Below are positions 25,194 to 37,546 of a stretch of DNA of 64,000 bases, piece after piece. Location: assembly GCA_023313575.1 (NCBI GenBank), contig JAJTTP010000001.1, positions 248,001 to 312,000 on the forward strand. Direction: 5' to 3'. The translations under genes were made by a program, and so were the position numbers. This DNA comes from Eutypella sp. D-1 (Eukaryota; Ascomycota; Sordariomycetes; Xylariales; Diatrypaceae). Numbering within the stretch: the first letter of the stretch is position 1; each line of letters opens with the position of its first letter. The notes beneath the pieces were generated by a model that was not told the DNA's origin, made no database searches, and saw only the letters and a list, made by a program, of their open reading frames with translations.

Positions 25194-26280
25194 TTACTCA
25201 ACTGGGTATCGAAGACCTTTCCTGATGGTCAAGGAAAGGGGGATGGAGGGGGGGGGGGGGAGGGAGATGTTACGGTACGCACTTATACCGCTGCACCATC
25301 GGGACCAAAGGATTGGTGAATGATTGCAATGGTGGCAATCATGCTGGTGCTTACAGCCATATATACATGTGGACCCCCTGGACATATAGAGGGCCAATAC
25401 GCGTGACCGATCCGTATCAAAAGGGAGGGCTTACCTGAATATTTGTGGCGATATCACGACATTGATAACTCCCAAGGTCTAGGACAGTTAAGTATCAAAC
25501 CGCCACTGGGACAGAGGCAATGGAGGGACGCTCTGGCTACCCGGTGACAACAATACTCTTACCTGGCAAGGCTGCATAATTACAACAGATCACATGTTCC
25601 GGGCCCGAAGGCAAGGGTTGTGTAACAGCTGGTGTGTAGCAATTGCAACCATCGAATCCAGTGACCCATTTTATAATGGTCTTGCTATTCCTCATCTAAA
25701 CAGTGGCATCCTTTCATTCTTGTCAATAAGCAGCCTTCAGCTACGCCTCATTTCCTCCGGTGGGTTTTATATCTTCAGTTACAAACGGCTTGAATCATAT
25801 AGAGATAGAGTTGCAATCTTGTCGATGTAGAGCGTATACATGAAGATACCAACGTGTATGAAGTAATTACCATACGTAAAAAAAGCCACCTGGTGGTCCA
25901 TGAAACAAGGTATGGCTGAATGTCGTATTCCTACCACGAGCTCATTACATGACAGGGGATCATTGAATGTCACGCTGACGAAGCGGAGAATGGGGTATAT
26001 GTCATAGCTAAATGCTATGTATAGGTTCGTTAGATATTTTCAGCTGGGCTTTTACACCTCATGGTCCAACTTGCTTACCGGAACGGAGATGGTTTGGATG
26101 GTGGATTAGAGAAGAACCATAGACCCTCTGATAGCGGCTGGTGCGCTACGCCGCTCAAATACACAATATCTAGAGCAACTATAAAACCCTCGGACCGACG
26201 AGGCCATGCTAGGATACGAGGAAGTTTTTCATGCGTGCCATCGTTGTTGGCAAGTATCTGACGTGCCAAGGGAATGACAG
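25194..26280 (-). pseudogene. possible membrane-protein gene or remnant, unassigned
   Basis: Three blocks on the minus strand look coding. At 26269-26078 there is EGFIVALDIVYLSGVAHQPL followed by a good donor (gtaagc after PFR). After an acceptor near 26010 comes FSYDIYPILRFVSVTFNDPL. Near 25890-25800 there is a hydrophobic YFIHVGIFMYTLYIDK stretch. A fourth piece near 25380-25290 (MAVSTSMIATIAIIHQSFG) could be another helix. The blocks do not join into one clean frame and no family was recognised, so this may be a decayed or strongly spliced integral membrane protein. The boundaries are approximate. Confidence 0.3.
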
Positions 26281-27259
26281 TATCTTAAGATAGGCGAGCG
26301 TAACTAACAAGAACGTAATAGGCTAAGGAGTTGGGAAGGTAGCAGGCTGTTGGGCTGGGCCCAGAATGCCATACGAATGAATATAGCTAGTGCTGCACAC
26401 GCTTCCCACCCATGATATAACGGGACAGAAGTGGTAATAATGTGGATGTTGAGTAAGCGATGATCAAAGAATAAGGTAATAACTTTTAAATAGATAATAT
26501 CATCCTCCTTCCTAGATTTCACTCTAACTTATATTTGCAGATGCTCCATTCATCAACTTCGTATGCGTTGAGAATCGGTACAAGATTTTATCCATAGTCT
26601 ATGTACTGTACGGTCGGGAAATCTTACCGTTTTCGTCAAAAGCTGCAGTTGGGCGTTACATCCTTAAAGCCACTGTTACGCCCCTCCTAGGTATCCACAG
26701 TAGGCTCTACTACTTATGTACGTAGTAACGCTTAGCAGGGTTCGTAGCCCGACTTTAAGGTAGGCTGAGCAGACTAACAGCACGGAATTTATGAAGAGCG
26801 CTGTGAATGGCCAGTGGGAATTTCTTGGCTCATATAACTCAGACATAACTGCATAAGAGTTGCAATCTGTGAGCGTCCGTGAATACCAAATGATAAACTT
26901 TGCAGATTCCTAACTTAGTTTCCGGATGTCCCGCAGGGTAAGCCCTAGAAAATAAAACGCCCAGGTGTGTATGTATAAAAGTCTGTGTAAGGCTCCGAGC
27001 CTTGCATCTATTAGGCTGATCGGACCGGCAAGCTGACCACGCAGTAGTGTTAAGTAAGAAGGAACGCGATGCTACTGCGATATGCACTAGTCATTTCACT
27101 GGCGATCATTTTTAAACAGCATATTATAGGTCAACGCCTTGCTAGTTGAGCGTAGGGGGGTGTAGCCAATACAGCCGAAAAAAAGAGCGAGTGGAGGCAG
27201 CTCTGGAGAGTTTGGAAGATAGTTTGAATAAATTTGATAGCATCAATGTTTGCTCCTGA
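26281..27259. other. intergenic upstream of the cluster, no gene recognised
   Basis: Only short, domain-less ORFs. This gap separates the accessory genes on the left from the monooxygenase that I take as the left end of the polyketide cluster. Confidence 0.45.
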
Positions 27260-28647
27260 TCATATTCGTGAAGTAGGGGCGTGAACCCAAGGTACCTGGA
27301 CCGGAAGGTCCTCAAAGGGCACGAATTCGAGTATCTGGCCCCTTTGGATAAGCTTCCCGAGAAGGCCAACCAATTTGTCTTTACCGACCCAGGGATTGAC
27401 AAAGCGGTCATAAAACCAGCCCGCCCAAGTCTCCCAAGTCACGGTGCGGATCTGCATCCTGCCTACGGTGTGCAGTCGGCTGGCCTCGGGTTCCCGGATC
27501 TGTTGGTACCGGGCGAAGGCGTCCTCGAATGCGCCAGTGCTTGGGTCGGGTTCGGACTGTAGCGTTCGGTACAGCTCGTTAGCTAGCGCCGCAGCTGAGC
27601 TGATACCCATGTTAACGCCCATGCCCGTGACGGAGGTAACTTTATGCGCAGCGTCGCCCGCGAGCACAATCCGCCCGTGATACCACTTATCGCAATACCC
27701 TTCCTCCTGATTCACCATTGCAGCGGACTCCTTAACGGTAAGCTCCCATATGGCTTTAAAGCGGACACCGGGTCCTATCATGTTATCTGTAAGCTCTTTG
27801 GCGAGGTTGTCTCGATCCTCGGCCGTGTACCGCTTCGGCTCTGCTGTCGGTGAAATGGCCCGTAGAATGGCGAAGTGTCCCCTATCCTCAGCAACCATGA
27901 CTTGCGAAACAATACCACTATCGCGCGACTGGTAGAAGGTACCTGGAGTAAGGCCAGCGCAGCTATCGAAGCGCCCATAAAGGCCGTGGTACGCGGCAGT
28001 CATGGGCCATGTGTCAGGCAGTGTCTGAGCTGCCCGCTGCATTATTTGGCGCGTTTTGCTGAACACGCCGTCGACGCCGACAACAATGGACCCTTCTTCT
28101 ATATTGCCGTCCTTCAGGTAGACCTTGACACCCTTTTCGTGTACCTTGATATCAACGACCGCTTTATTGGTCTTTATGCGCGCCTCCTTCTCTGGGAGAT
28201 TTTCATAAAGAAGCGCAATCAGCTGGCCGCGGGAGAAGCCGATGAACGGATATGCGTGACTGACATAGTGTGGCTCGCTCAGCTACATGGCTCCGTAACC
28301 AACCAAAGCGACAAAAGCAGAGCAACAGCGGGTTTTACTTACCGTTCTCCTAATACGGACCACATATCAGTTGACTTGATCACTTGGCCGTTCCGAGCTA
28401 GAAGATCTGTCTGGGTGTGGAGCTTCATGTAGTCCTTGGCTTTCTCATAGAGACCAATCTGGTCTAAGAGCCTGGTTATTTGTGGGTATACAAGAACGCC
28501 AGCGCCTTGATGCCGGAGTACAGAGTCATACTGTTCAAGGACGAGGTAGTCAATGTTTGCTCTTGAGAGGGCGTGGGCCAGATACAAGCCCACGGGTCCG
28601 GCGCCGACGATGATGACACGGAATTTGGCAGGGGCTGACTCGGTCAT
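27260..28647 (-). CDS. FAD-dependent monooxygenase (FAD_binding_3, PaxM-like class)
   Basis: Flavoprotein monooxygenase that would hydroxylate or epoxidise a pathway intermediate using NAD(P)H and O2. Two exons, 28647-28343 and 28259-27260, joined in phase 2 (gtaagt...gtcag) give 434 aa. The N-terminal dinucleotide fold has GAGPVGLYLAHAL (about 14-26) and ends in LVLEQ. The FAD-ribityl GD motif is at about 303 (AGDAAHKVTSVTGMGVN). The C terminus lacks the extra membrane helices seen in some meroterpenoid epoxidases. It lies on the same strand as the MFS transporter and about 9 kb from the PKS, so a tailoring role is the natural reading; the substrate cannot be told. Confidence 0.85.
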
Positions 28648-29412
28648 GGCGACAGCTACTGTATGGGATGTTTCTATCCTCTTCCGATGGGAATAAGTCC
28701 AGTTACGATGACCCTTCGAAAAGGAGAGTTAGGCCACTAGGCGGGGTAGATCAGATCATCATACTAAGCTAGGTAGGTAAGGATTATCTGTCTGTTTCCA
28801 AGGCTGTCTGATTGATTGATTGATTGATCGATAAGAGGTACCTTGCAGGAAAGCCGGTCTCCGGGAGTGCCTGGGCTATTGCTTACCTAGAGTACCAAGG
28901 TGCCTCAAGTATATGTAATTTTACCAGTCAGGTACAATGTACCTAGGTGGGTCGATGTAGTTTAGACTCCGCTCTCGGGACTCCACTGCCGGGACTATCC
29001 GTCAGAAGGGGCCCGGTCCACTCTTTGACCCTGGAGTACTCCATACATTAAAGTACATAGTAGAGCTCTAACGTTTAGCGCGCACTGCCCGACAACCTTT
29101 CAACAGATCCATGAGAATGGGATCAGGTGATGGCACCTCGTACTAGTATCAGATAATCTTCGAAGACTTCGATATTACCATGGATTTTACATATGTACCT
29201 TCTTCACATGATTGCTAAAAATATAATTCAAGCTCCATCCAGTCTTGAGGAGCCTTATGGTGGTGATTGGCCTAGTCATGGGTCGTTATCGTCTTTGCTG
29301 CGTATTTTCCAGTAGTACATTTTCCGACATATCGATCACCCCCGCGGCCCGGCCCCCACCCCCTTCCCCCACCCTTTCGAATGCCAATAAATATCGATAT
29401 ACACTAAGGATG
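28648..29412. other. intergenic with short TGAT and GGTA repeats
   Basis: Upstream region of the monooxygenase and downstream region of the transporter. It holds a (TGAT) tetranucleotide run at about 28810-28828 and TAGGTA-type words. I see no gene. Confidence 0.5.
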
Positions 29413-31516
29413 CTATTGCTTGCCGTCACTGTCAAGCGCTTGTTCCTTGCGACCCCAATGCCTGGCCATACGTTGGTCATCAAGAATATGCTCCGTGTCA
29501 AGCTTTCTGTCCATGTTTACGTTCTTCATAAACAAGACAGTCAAAATAAGCGCAACAACCGATAGCGCAAGAGCAACGGCAAAAACAATTTGGATCCCAA
29601 ACCTATAAGAATCGTAGATCACGTCGCGCGTAGTTCCCTGTGGCAAGGCATGCAGTGTCGGTATGTACGCCTCCGCATGAGTAGCGATACTGGTGGGTAG
29701 TCCTTCCCACTTCAGCTTGAGGCTCATCACATTTTGGAATGTAGTGGCACCAATACCAACGCCGAGGGACATCCCAACCTGCCGGGAGAACACGTACATA
29801 GCAGCTGCCTTGCCTTCGTCCCCGGGATTGCAGAGAGCCTGGGATGCAAAGTTCTGTGCGTTTAAAATGGCTCCCTGGCCAAGACCGCCAATCACATAGG
29901 TAAGGACCCAAACAACAGCGCTGTCGTTTCTGCGCCATATCATCACCATGCCTGGCGAGATGGCACCAACGAACCATCCAATCACTACTGGCCAGCGGTA
30001 ATTGCCAAACCGCGACACAAGTCTCCCAGTGATCATTCCAGAGACGGTGATGGTAAAAAGCAGGGGAAGCAAGGCCAGTCCGGCTTGTAAGGAGTTGTAT
30101 TCCTTGACCGCCATGAAATAAAATGGGCAACTGTAAATAGTCAGCAAGTCGAATGCATTACATAGTGATTTAAGGCTTACTAGTATAATGCCGTATATAG
30201 CTGTGTAATGATTAGCAATCGGTCTGCATAGAAGATGGACGATGAAGGATGAGGGGAGGCGTCAACTGGTAACAAAAGCTCGCAGAACGTGTTGGCGATT
30301 CAAGACGATTCTAGTCTTTTAGGCCGCGTTCTACATTCAGGGATCATGGTCTCGCTATACAGTACATAAATAACGAAAACTGGCGACATACCACGATACC
30401 CTGAGCCACGGCGGCGAGGTAGGTGACAGTACATCCCATATCTTTGAATAAAGACTGTTGAAGGAATGGGTGCTTGGCAAGTCGGCATTCATATACTATA
30501 GTGATAGCAAGCCCGACGACGCCTACGATGAGTGGTACCAAAGTTGCGGCACTATCCCAGGCGTACTGGTTAGGGTCATGATGATTAGTATGTTCTGCCG
30601 CGGTCCCAGGAGGATATTGATTCCATACCTGTGTTCCACCCCAAGAAATAGCAACCAGAAAAGCCGTTCCAAAGACAGCGAAGAGGGCGCCTCCCGTCCA
30701 ATCAATCCTACTCAACTTCTCCTGCGCTGTCCTCTTCTTCGGCTTTAAGGTAAGCAAATAAGGAACAGCTACCAGGCCAAATGCGCAGATCGGAAACATA
30801 AGATAAAAGATCCAGCGCCATGTCGTCTTCTCTGCAATCACGCCTCCAAGGACCGGGCCTAAACATAGACCAAAGGCCCAAAACCCAAGTCTAAACAGAC
30901 TCGTCAGTGACGTTCTCCAGCCCTCGGACTAATCACTTACATAATGGCGTACCACTTCGGCCGCCATCTCAAGGGCACGATGTCGGTCTGGACCACCAGG
31001 CCCAGGGAATGAATGCCTCCGCCTCCGATACCCTGGATGCAACGACCCGCAAGCAAAGTACCGATATTTTGCGACACACAACAAACAATAGTGCCAATAG
31101 TAAAAATGGCGATGGCAAATGTAAGGCAGATAGAACGACCGATGACATCGCTAACGGAACAGATAATCGGCATAGTGATAGCATTGACCAGGAGATACGA
31201 CGTGCCTATCCAGAAGGCTTGAGTGGTTGAGCCACCGATGTCGCTCACGATTGCCTGTCATAGGCATGTAAGACTCAGCATCATGGGATGAGTAATCCGC
31301 ACACAGAAGGGGACTCACCGCTAGAGACGTGACGATAATACTCGCATCGAGCGCTACAATAAGGTTAAGGACGCCGATAGTATATATGATAGCCTTCTGG
31401 TGTCTAGAAGGCTCCCAGGTCGCGAGTTGGGCTGTCTGTAATTCATCCGTCATATTGCTTGACGAGGGTTGGGATGGACTTGGTGCCCTAGCCTCGGGAG
31501 GCTCCGACTGCGTCAT
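29413..31516 (-). CDS. MFS multidrug transporter (DHA-type, 14-helix)
   Basis: Major facilitator efflux pump, likely exporting the cluster product or a toxic intermediate at the plasma membrane. Six exons: 31516-31319, 31254-30941, 30890-30629, 30565-30392, 30200-30181, 30130-29413, giving 561 aa in frame. After a hydrophilic N terminus come TM1 with LDASIIVTSLA and the motif SDVIGRS (motif A region). Motif C-like GPVLGGVIAE is followed by WRWIFYL, the typical DHA signature. The loop ISWGGTQ/YAWDS is rebuilt across an intron. Exon 5 has only 20 bases yet supplies the conserved LYTALYY helix start. The last helix ends near FMKNV and a charged tail follows. Confidence 0.85.
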
Positions 31517-32875
31517 GGTGGTCTACAGTGGTATGTAGATATTAGATCAGACAGGGAAGTGAAAACAAGCAGGCTTTTACAGAAGTTGGCCAGGGATACT
31601 GCGTAGGAAAAATGCTTACACTGGGAAGAATGAGATAAAGGTGAATGTTCAGAATTTTATGCAGTGGGCGGGTAGCAGAATATCAGATTGACAGAAGAAA
31701 GTTTGCTTTATTAATCGAATTTTCCAAGAGAGAGAGGGAAAGTCGGCCACCCGGCCCCTAATGCTACCTTGCTTGAGACCTAACAACAGTTCAAAAGTTC
31801 ATGGCAAGGCTGGAACCTAAAGCAGCTGCTGTTTGAGTTAGCGCGGGCGGATCCAATTACTTTTGGCTAATACGGCACTGGAACCAATAGGCATGACACT
31901 GAGGAGCAAGGGAGATCCGGACCCACGCAGCGTGGTATTCGTCCTGCGCCCCAGGATCTCGGCGAGGGCTACATTCGGGCAATGAGCATGAGCCTGCAAC
32001 GGACACCATCAAGTTTACCAGGAGTGAGATATCGTGCACATAATTATAAAATGGGATGCGCCAATCACTGTCTCATAAGAAAATACATCCAGTTTACGGG
32101 CTGAGGGAGGCTCGGAACATGCTTTTTGCTGTTCGTTGCTAAATACCCCATGACAATACCTGGCTTGGATTGAGGGTGAGATAATTGACACTAACATTTC
32201 AGCTAGACGAGTCCAGTATGATTTCGCGACGTAGGTTGGGATATGCTGCAGAGATTCATGCCCCGAATGTAACATTAGCCATACGCAGAACAGTATTATA
32301 AGTAACATATTCCTGACATGGATACGAAGCTACATAATAACGAATGTGATATCTGACCTCCACAGGGGGGATGACAGGGGTAACGAATCAGACACTGGGG
32401 TGTCTGTAGTAGATAAAGTGGACAAGGTAATGGTACAGCCAATATCAAATGGTCGGCATGGTCCTGTGTCTCTCGGCCATGCAAGGGAGGCGGGCTTATG
32501 GCAGTGTTGGTGCAAAGGACCCTGTCAAATATTGTTGTATGGTCCCCCTATTGGTTTGTTTGTTATTCCATTAAGCCACGTGTTTTAAGACCCACCACAC
32601 CTACCTAAGTAGTTGGTGATTGGGTGGTTTTAGCATGCGACAGACTGCTCACGGCGGCACGGAACGGAGGTATAGGGCTAAAACAAGTGTGCATTTTGTG
32701 AATCTGCCCCCCAATAGCGCTAAGGAAGGACGGAGATAGAAGGGCAAGGTAGTTCCTTAGAATATTGTGATTTTGAATGTACAGAGCTTCTACGTGACCC
32801 TCATTCTGACAGTATGTGATTCATGCATGATGCTTATCTTTGAGTAGCCTTGATGGACAATTTAACTTTTTGAAT
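31517..32875. other. intergenic, no gene recognised
   Basis: Shared upstream and downstream DNA of two minus-strand cluster genes. The ORF at 32015-32308 is unconvincing. Confidence 0.45.
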
Positions 32876-34282
32876 CTATCTCTGGAAGGAATTGCGCGAC
32901 TCTGGGTTGATGTGTGTAGTACTGGCTAGACTCATCGCATCTGTAGCCATTAGATCCCGAAACTCCACATCACTAACGACCGTTGCCTTCTGGTCTCGCT
33001 TGGGCCCCCCGCCTATTGTGATAATTTGCGTAGATGATTGCACCTTTTTCTTCGAGACTCTGAATACCGACCGAAGTGAAGTCTCAAAGCGCGTGCCCCA
33101 GGGCATAGCCCGGACGTGGTTGAGGACTTTTGGTACACTGGGCAGGCAGGTCACGAGGAATCCAGCAGGCACTTGCGCAGTGCCCCAGAAGGACATAAAG
33201 GCCAACTGGTAAGTGACGTCCGTTTGGTTCTGCCAGAGCCGGACGTTGTAATAGACGCGGACAGCCGAGGTGACGCATGCGCTAGTTCAAGTGTTAGTTG
33301 ACTGCCCTAGAACACTAAGAAGAGAAGGGGTGCCATGGATAGCAAAATAGATAGTACCCACAACACTCCAATAGCAAACAAGGCACAAAGCCCGATTATC
33401 CTCGATCTGGCTAGGTTCAAATTGCGCACTACTCGCTGTGGAATGAGCAAGATGGCGAGGTCCGAAACGAGGCACACCACAGCGCCCGAGACATTGATAG
33501 CAAATATATCCATGCAACGGCCTTCCATAATGCTCTTGTCCCAGAACTTCTCTCGTGGATTACAAGCAAACATCTGAAGGAACATGAACGCAACATAATA
33601 CACGATATTAGCATACAAGAGACAGTGTATTGCCCAGAATGTGAAGTTGCGAGTGCCAGCTGGGACGAATACACGGAGATATTGCAAGAGAATAGTAATC
33701 TTCAGGGATAAGATGATGATTCCCCAGATGATCAGCAGACAGTATTGAAGCTACCAATGGTGAGAAACGCAACCGCTTATATTGGAGGGAGGTAAACATA
33801 CGAACAAGTAGCGAGCAAACTGTCTGAATGTGATATCCCACTGGTGAACCCCCATAGGTGCTCGCGCGAGCAATGTTCCCACGGGTTCGAAGGCCCCAGT
33901 GTAAACTACCTAATGGATATTAGTTGAATTGGATCAATATGACCGGAACGTAGTCCAAACGTCGCTAAGAAATCTGACTCACCCAAGCGAGAACTAATAC
34001 GTAATCCTCCAGGCCCAATTTGCGCACGATTCGAAGCTGCCCGTATATTTTGATGAGGAACATGACTGTAGATAGAGCATACAAGACATGTAGGGCACGT
34101 TCTGCGCTAGACTCCATGCTCGATGGATTCACAAAGTTTGGTTCCACGTTCGGCGGAGGCGGCTCGGCTGGGAGACTGAGCATCTTCTCTCGAGCCTCAG
34201 GCGATAATGGAACACCCTCCATCGTGAGATTACCAAAAGCTGTGGCCGTGGAAATATTTATGAAGTGGAGATCATGAAACAA
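32876..34282 (-). CDS. SAT4/rhodopsin-like seven-helix membrane protein (second copy)
   Basis: Fungal rhodopsin-domain membrane protein in the polyketide cluster. Four exons: 34282-33983, 33909-33802, 33750-33362, 33281-32876, giving 400 aa (380 aa if the ATG at 34222 is used). The lead EPPPPNVEPNFVNP precedes TM1; then come LGLEDYVLVLAW, VHQWDITFRQFARYLF, a KITILLQYLRVFVP block, a GRCMDIFAINVSG segment, and ACVTSAVRVYYNVRLW rebuilt across the third intron. The tail is basic and Ser-rich. The same fold and strand as the gene at 22822-24324 suggest related roles or an old duplication, but sequence identity looks modest. Genes of this family recur in secondary-metabolite clusters without a proven biochemical role. 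Confidence 0.8.
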
Positions 34283-35798
34283 AGAGTAGGTGAGAGCTGA
34301 TCATGATATTGTCAAAACTGTTGGATTCATCTGTTCTTTCGCATTCGAAATCCAGAATATCACTTGATTGACTTGACGCTTGGCTACTGAACGAATGGGA
34401 GGAATACACCCCCTATATCTAGTGCGTTTTCTCCTGAAACAGCTTCGACCCCAAACTTCAGCATTCTGCATAATCTTCAGTATATCCTCTCCAGCGCGGG
34501 GTGCTCTAAAGCAAGACAAGGGGCATTGCCACGGATGCTTAGATGTAAACTATACTGATCCTTCGCTGAAACGTTGCTGAATAGCCAAAATACTATGGCC
34601 CATACTTACGCAAATGACAATATATCCTCTCTCTTGTCTCCCGTTCAAGACAATATGGGTGGGTATGTTGTGCTGCAATAAGCTAGCGCACTAGATGCTA
34701 CCTCAGTAGATGTTGGCTATAGTAAGCTAGCTATCTGGGCGCAACATGCAGATAAAAACTAGAGGTCCTGAATGGACAGTTGTAAGTTGGGGTCCCTGCA
34801 GAAGGGTTGTATTTGGGGGCGGTGGTGGTATGTATACAGTAAACATGGCTGTGGTGAGAATGGCAGGTTCCTCTACCAATGACCATGGGCATCGGCTTTT
34901 TTTTTTTTCACCAATCCCCATCCAGCGCGACTGTCACTAAGGCAGCTAGTTCAGCAACATATACAAGACAGACATTTATGAACTGCAGATTATGCGTCCG
35001 AGTCAGCCATCAGACAAGTATAGCCTGGGTGAAGAGGCTGGGTGGATCTCCAACATCTTTATAGCTATTTTAAGAATATGTGATGCGACTATTATCACCG
35101 CTGATATGATAGCTCGGCAGAACCCGCGTCGTCCGGAGTCCGAGAGGGCCGGCTATCTACATCTTATTCAAATAGTGGCGCTTAAAAATGTATTCCTTCC
35201 TGAGCGGATGTGATACGTAATTTTTCAGGCTGATGACAACCATCTGTCAGGCTACTGACACGTCGGTGTATCTCTACCTAGGTACCTTAGGTACCTATGT
35301 AGGCTGGTACCTGCTATTAAACTGGGGCACAGCCTTATACCGTTCCGGGTCCGGTACCCGCCGGGGCGGGGAAGTTTTAGCAGCTAATTCGCCCCGCTAT
35401 TATTTGTTACGTGGATCACATGGTAGTGGACCACCCAAGGCTATTAGTGTGACAGTTGGGACGCGGCTCTTGTAGCACTGCATGAAGTACCCTGTACAAA
35501 GCAATCCCCGGTCCCTCAATTTCTTGGCATTTGTTACTTCTAACTTCTGGTCAAGGAGTTCCGTTCCGTCGGGGGCTTACAGCACCCCCAACTCTTTCAC
35601 TTTATCCGCCCTTCCCTTGCGCTCTTTTGTTCATCCAGCTCGAAGGATATCAATGCAGAGATGAGGAGGAACATGGAATTCATGACCGCCGTCTTGATGC
35701 CTATACTGTGATTTCTTTTTCTTTTCCCCGCTGTTCCTATTTTCTGAGCTACCATACACCCAACGGCGACGGCGATAAACTACGGCCCACCGATCATC
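34283..35798. other. divergent intergenic region in the cluster
   Basis: Lies between the minus-strand block and the plus-strand DUF829/PKS pair, so it should hold divergent promoters. Palindromic GGTACC/TAGGTA words occur at 35277-35312. I see no gene. Confidence 0.5.
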
Positions 35799-36641
35799 AT
35801 GTCTCTCGACGGATTTGTCAAACTTGGGCCTAACATCTTTCTATATACTCCGCCAGAGTATCAGGCTGGCCGGCTGGTTGTGCTATGTACATGGCTGGGT
35901 GCTGCAGACAAACACATTGCGAAATACATCGACATTTACCGCAAAAGAACCCCAAACGCAAAGATTCTGTTGCTCAAGTCAGTCGTAGGTAGTATGATCA
36001 GTTCCTACTCGAGACAACAAAAAGCCATGAAACCAGCCGAGCTCGCGGTCTGCCAGGTCTTGGATGAGTGCGGTTATTTGCAGTCTGCTGGCGGTGCCAC
36101 AAAGTTGCGTGACAAGCCCCAGATCCTATTACACCTGATGTCGAATGGTGGAGCCAACTCGGCGACGAACTTCCTAGTTGATCTCCAACAACAATTCAAA
36201 GTTCGTCTTCCACTAGTTGGATTGGTGTGCGATAGTACGCCGAATGCATCTTCTTATTGGAAAACATGCCGCGCCTTCATGTATTCCTTTCCATACGGCT
36301 TTCCTCTCAATCTGGTAACCTCGGCATTTGTACATGTTGTCATAACTCTCCTCTACCTATCAATCGCCATGGACCGATATGAGGCCCCCGAGGACTACTG
36401 GCGGAAGTCTATTCTAAATGAGGAGCTCATTGAGAACAAGAGGGTATGCTACATTGCATCTAAGGCCGATAAGATGACCGATTGGAGGGACGTTGTGTCG
36501 CACGCAGAGGAGGCCCGCAAGAAGGGTTGGGATGTGAAAGAAATCATGTTTGACGATACCCCACACTGCAACCACATCAGCAAAAACGAAGATATTTACA
36601 TCAATGCTGTCATTGACGTCTGGGAGGGTAGTAAACTGTAA
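35799..36641 (+). CDS. DUF829 / PaxU-like alpha/beta hydrolase
   Basis: Single-exon gene, 280 aa, of the DUF829 (TMEM53/PaxU) family. PaxU-type members occur in indole-diterpene and other fungal clusters, with no firmly settled reaction. Visible elements: TWLGAADKHIAKY near the N terminus (matches the family's WLGA start), the nucleophile-elbow-like LMSNGGANSA, a hydrophobic helix around VTSAFVHVVITLLYLSIAM, ASKADKM (acid), and a terminal HCNHISKN that would supply the His. All hydrolase elements seem intact. It is co-directional with the PKS, with 905 bp between stop and start, and probably belongs to the pathway as a hydrolase or membrane-associated helper. Confidence 0.85.
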   Translation: MSLDGFVKLGPNIFLYTPPEYQAGRLVVLCTWLGAADKHIAKYIDIYRKRTPNAKILLLKSVVGSMISSYSRQQKAMKPAELAVCQVLDECGYLQSAGGATKLRDKPQILLHLMSNGGANSATNFLVDLQQQFKVRLPLVGLVCDSTPNASSYWKTCRAFMYSFPYGFPLNLVTSAFVHVVITLLYLSIAMDRYEAPEDYWRKSILNEELIENKRVCYIASKADKMTDWRDVVSHAEEARKKGWDVKEIMFDDTPHCNHISKNEDIYINAVIDVWEGSKL

Positions 36642-37546
36642 CCTCCGCAACTGTTAGGAGCTTCAGAGGGGTGGTAGGGAAAATTGATCTATAACAACAC
36701 CTAACACTATTAATGTCTGCCCATCTGCCGTAGTCTCATACCACCATAAGTGTTGTATATTGACAATACTGCTATGTCAGTCACATTTCCATTTAAAAGG
36801 GGCAGTTCGACGGAATGATGGACCAGAGAGTTGGTATTCTATAACCTGGATAGGCAGAGTGTTATAGACCGAGATGACTTTCCTGACACTTGCCACAACA
36901 TTCGTCAAGACCAGGGAACTATCTCAGAATGACTATACCACCGCGCCCCATATCGAGATAAGGCCATCGTGCTGCTTTACGGGGTGTGTGGATGGGCTAT
37001 GTGTCGTGTAACCCGACTTTGACTAGGGTAGCAGCCAATCGGGGCAGCTGTATTATATGAATTTCTCGCCAGGGAAAGAAAGGAGGGTGGACGGTTCCCT
37101 GAGCTTTCAGATGCAATGTATATTCGCGCACTGTCTGCTAACCAGTCACATCGTATACTCATATAGCAGCCGCGGGTTGGGGCTTTAATAATAAGAGGGT
37201 GGTATTTCAGGAGGGGCTCGGAACCGCTCGGGCAGATTCTGCACCCTTGCTTCGCCTAGTTTGGGCACATGCGCCACTGGATGCCAACTTCCTACACTAC
37301 ATGCGTAAGCTGACTAAAATACTACTCCACGAATCCCATAGCCTTTGGGGCTACCTTTTGGCTGCAGCCGGTGAATGCTCTTATCAGTGGGCTGAAATCC
37401 AGAGCCTGGCGTGAGAGTATGGCAGGGACGAATTACTTCTTCTACATTCATGCTCTGTTAGCCAAGAACACAAACTTTTGTGCATTCACTTGTATTCACT
37501 TGCATTCATTGTATTCACTGTATTCAAACCTCAATACAACGTCAAT
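36642..37546. other. intergenic, promoter side of the PKS
   Basis: No gene recognised. The last 70 bases carry a 10-bp-period direct repeat, listed separately. Confidence 0.5.
37481..37528 (+). repeat. 10-bp-period repeat just upstream of the PKS start
   Basis: Five near-identical units (TGCATTCACT, TGTATTCACT, TGCATTCATT, then two 9-bp variants) end about 20 bp before the PKS ATG. They lie in the expected 5' UTR or core promoter. A regulatory role is inference. Confidence 0.6.
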
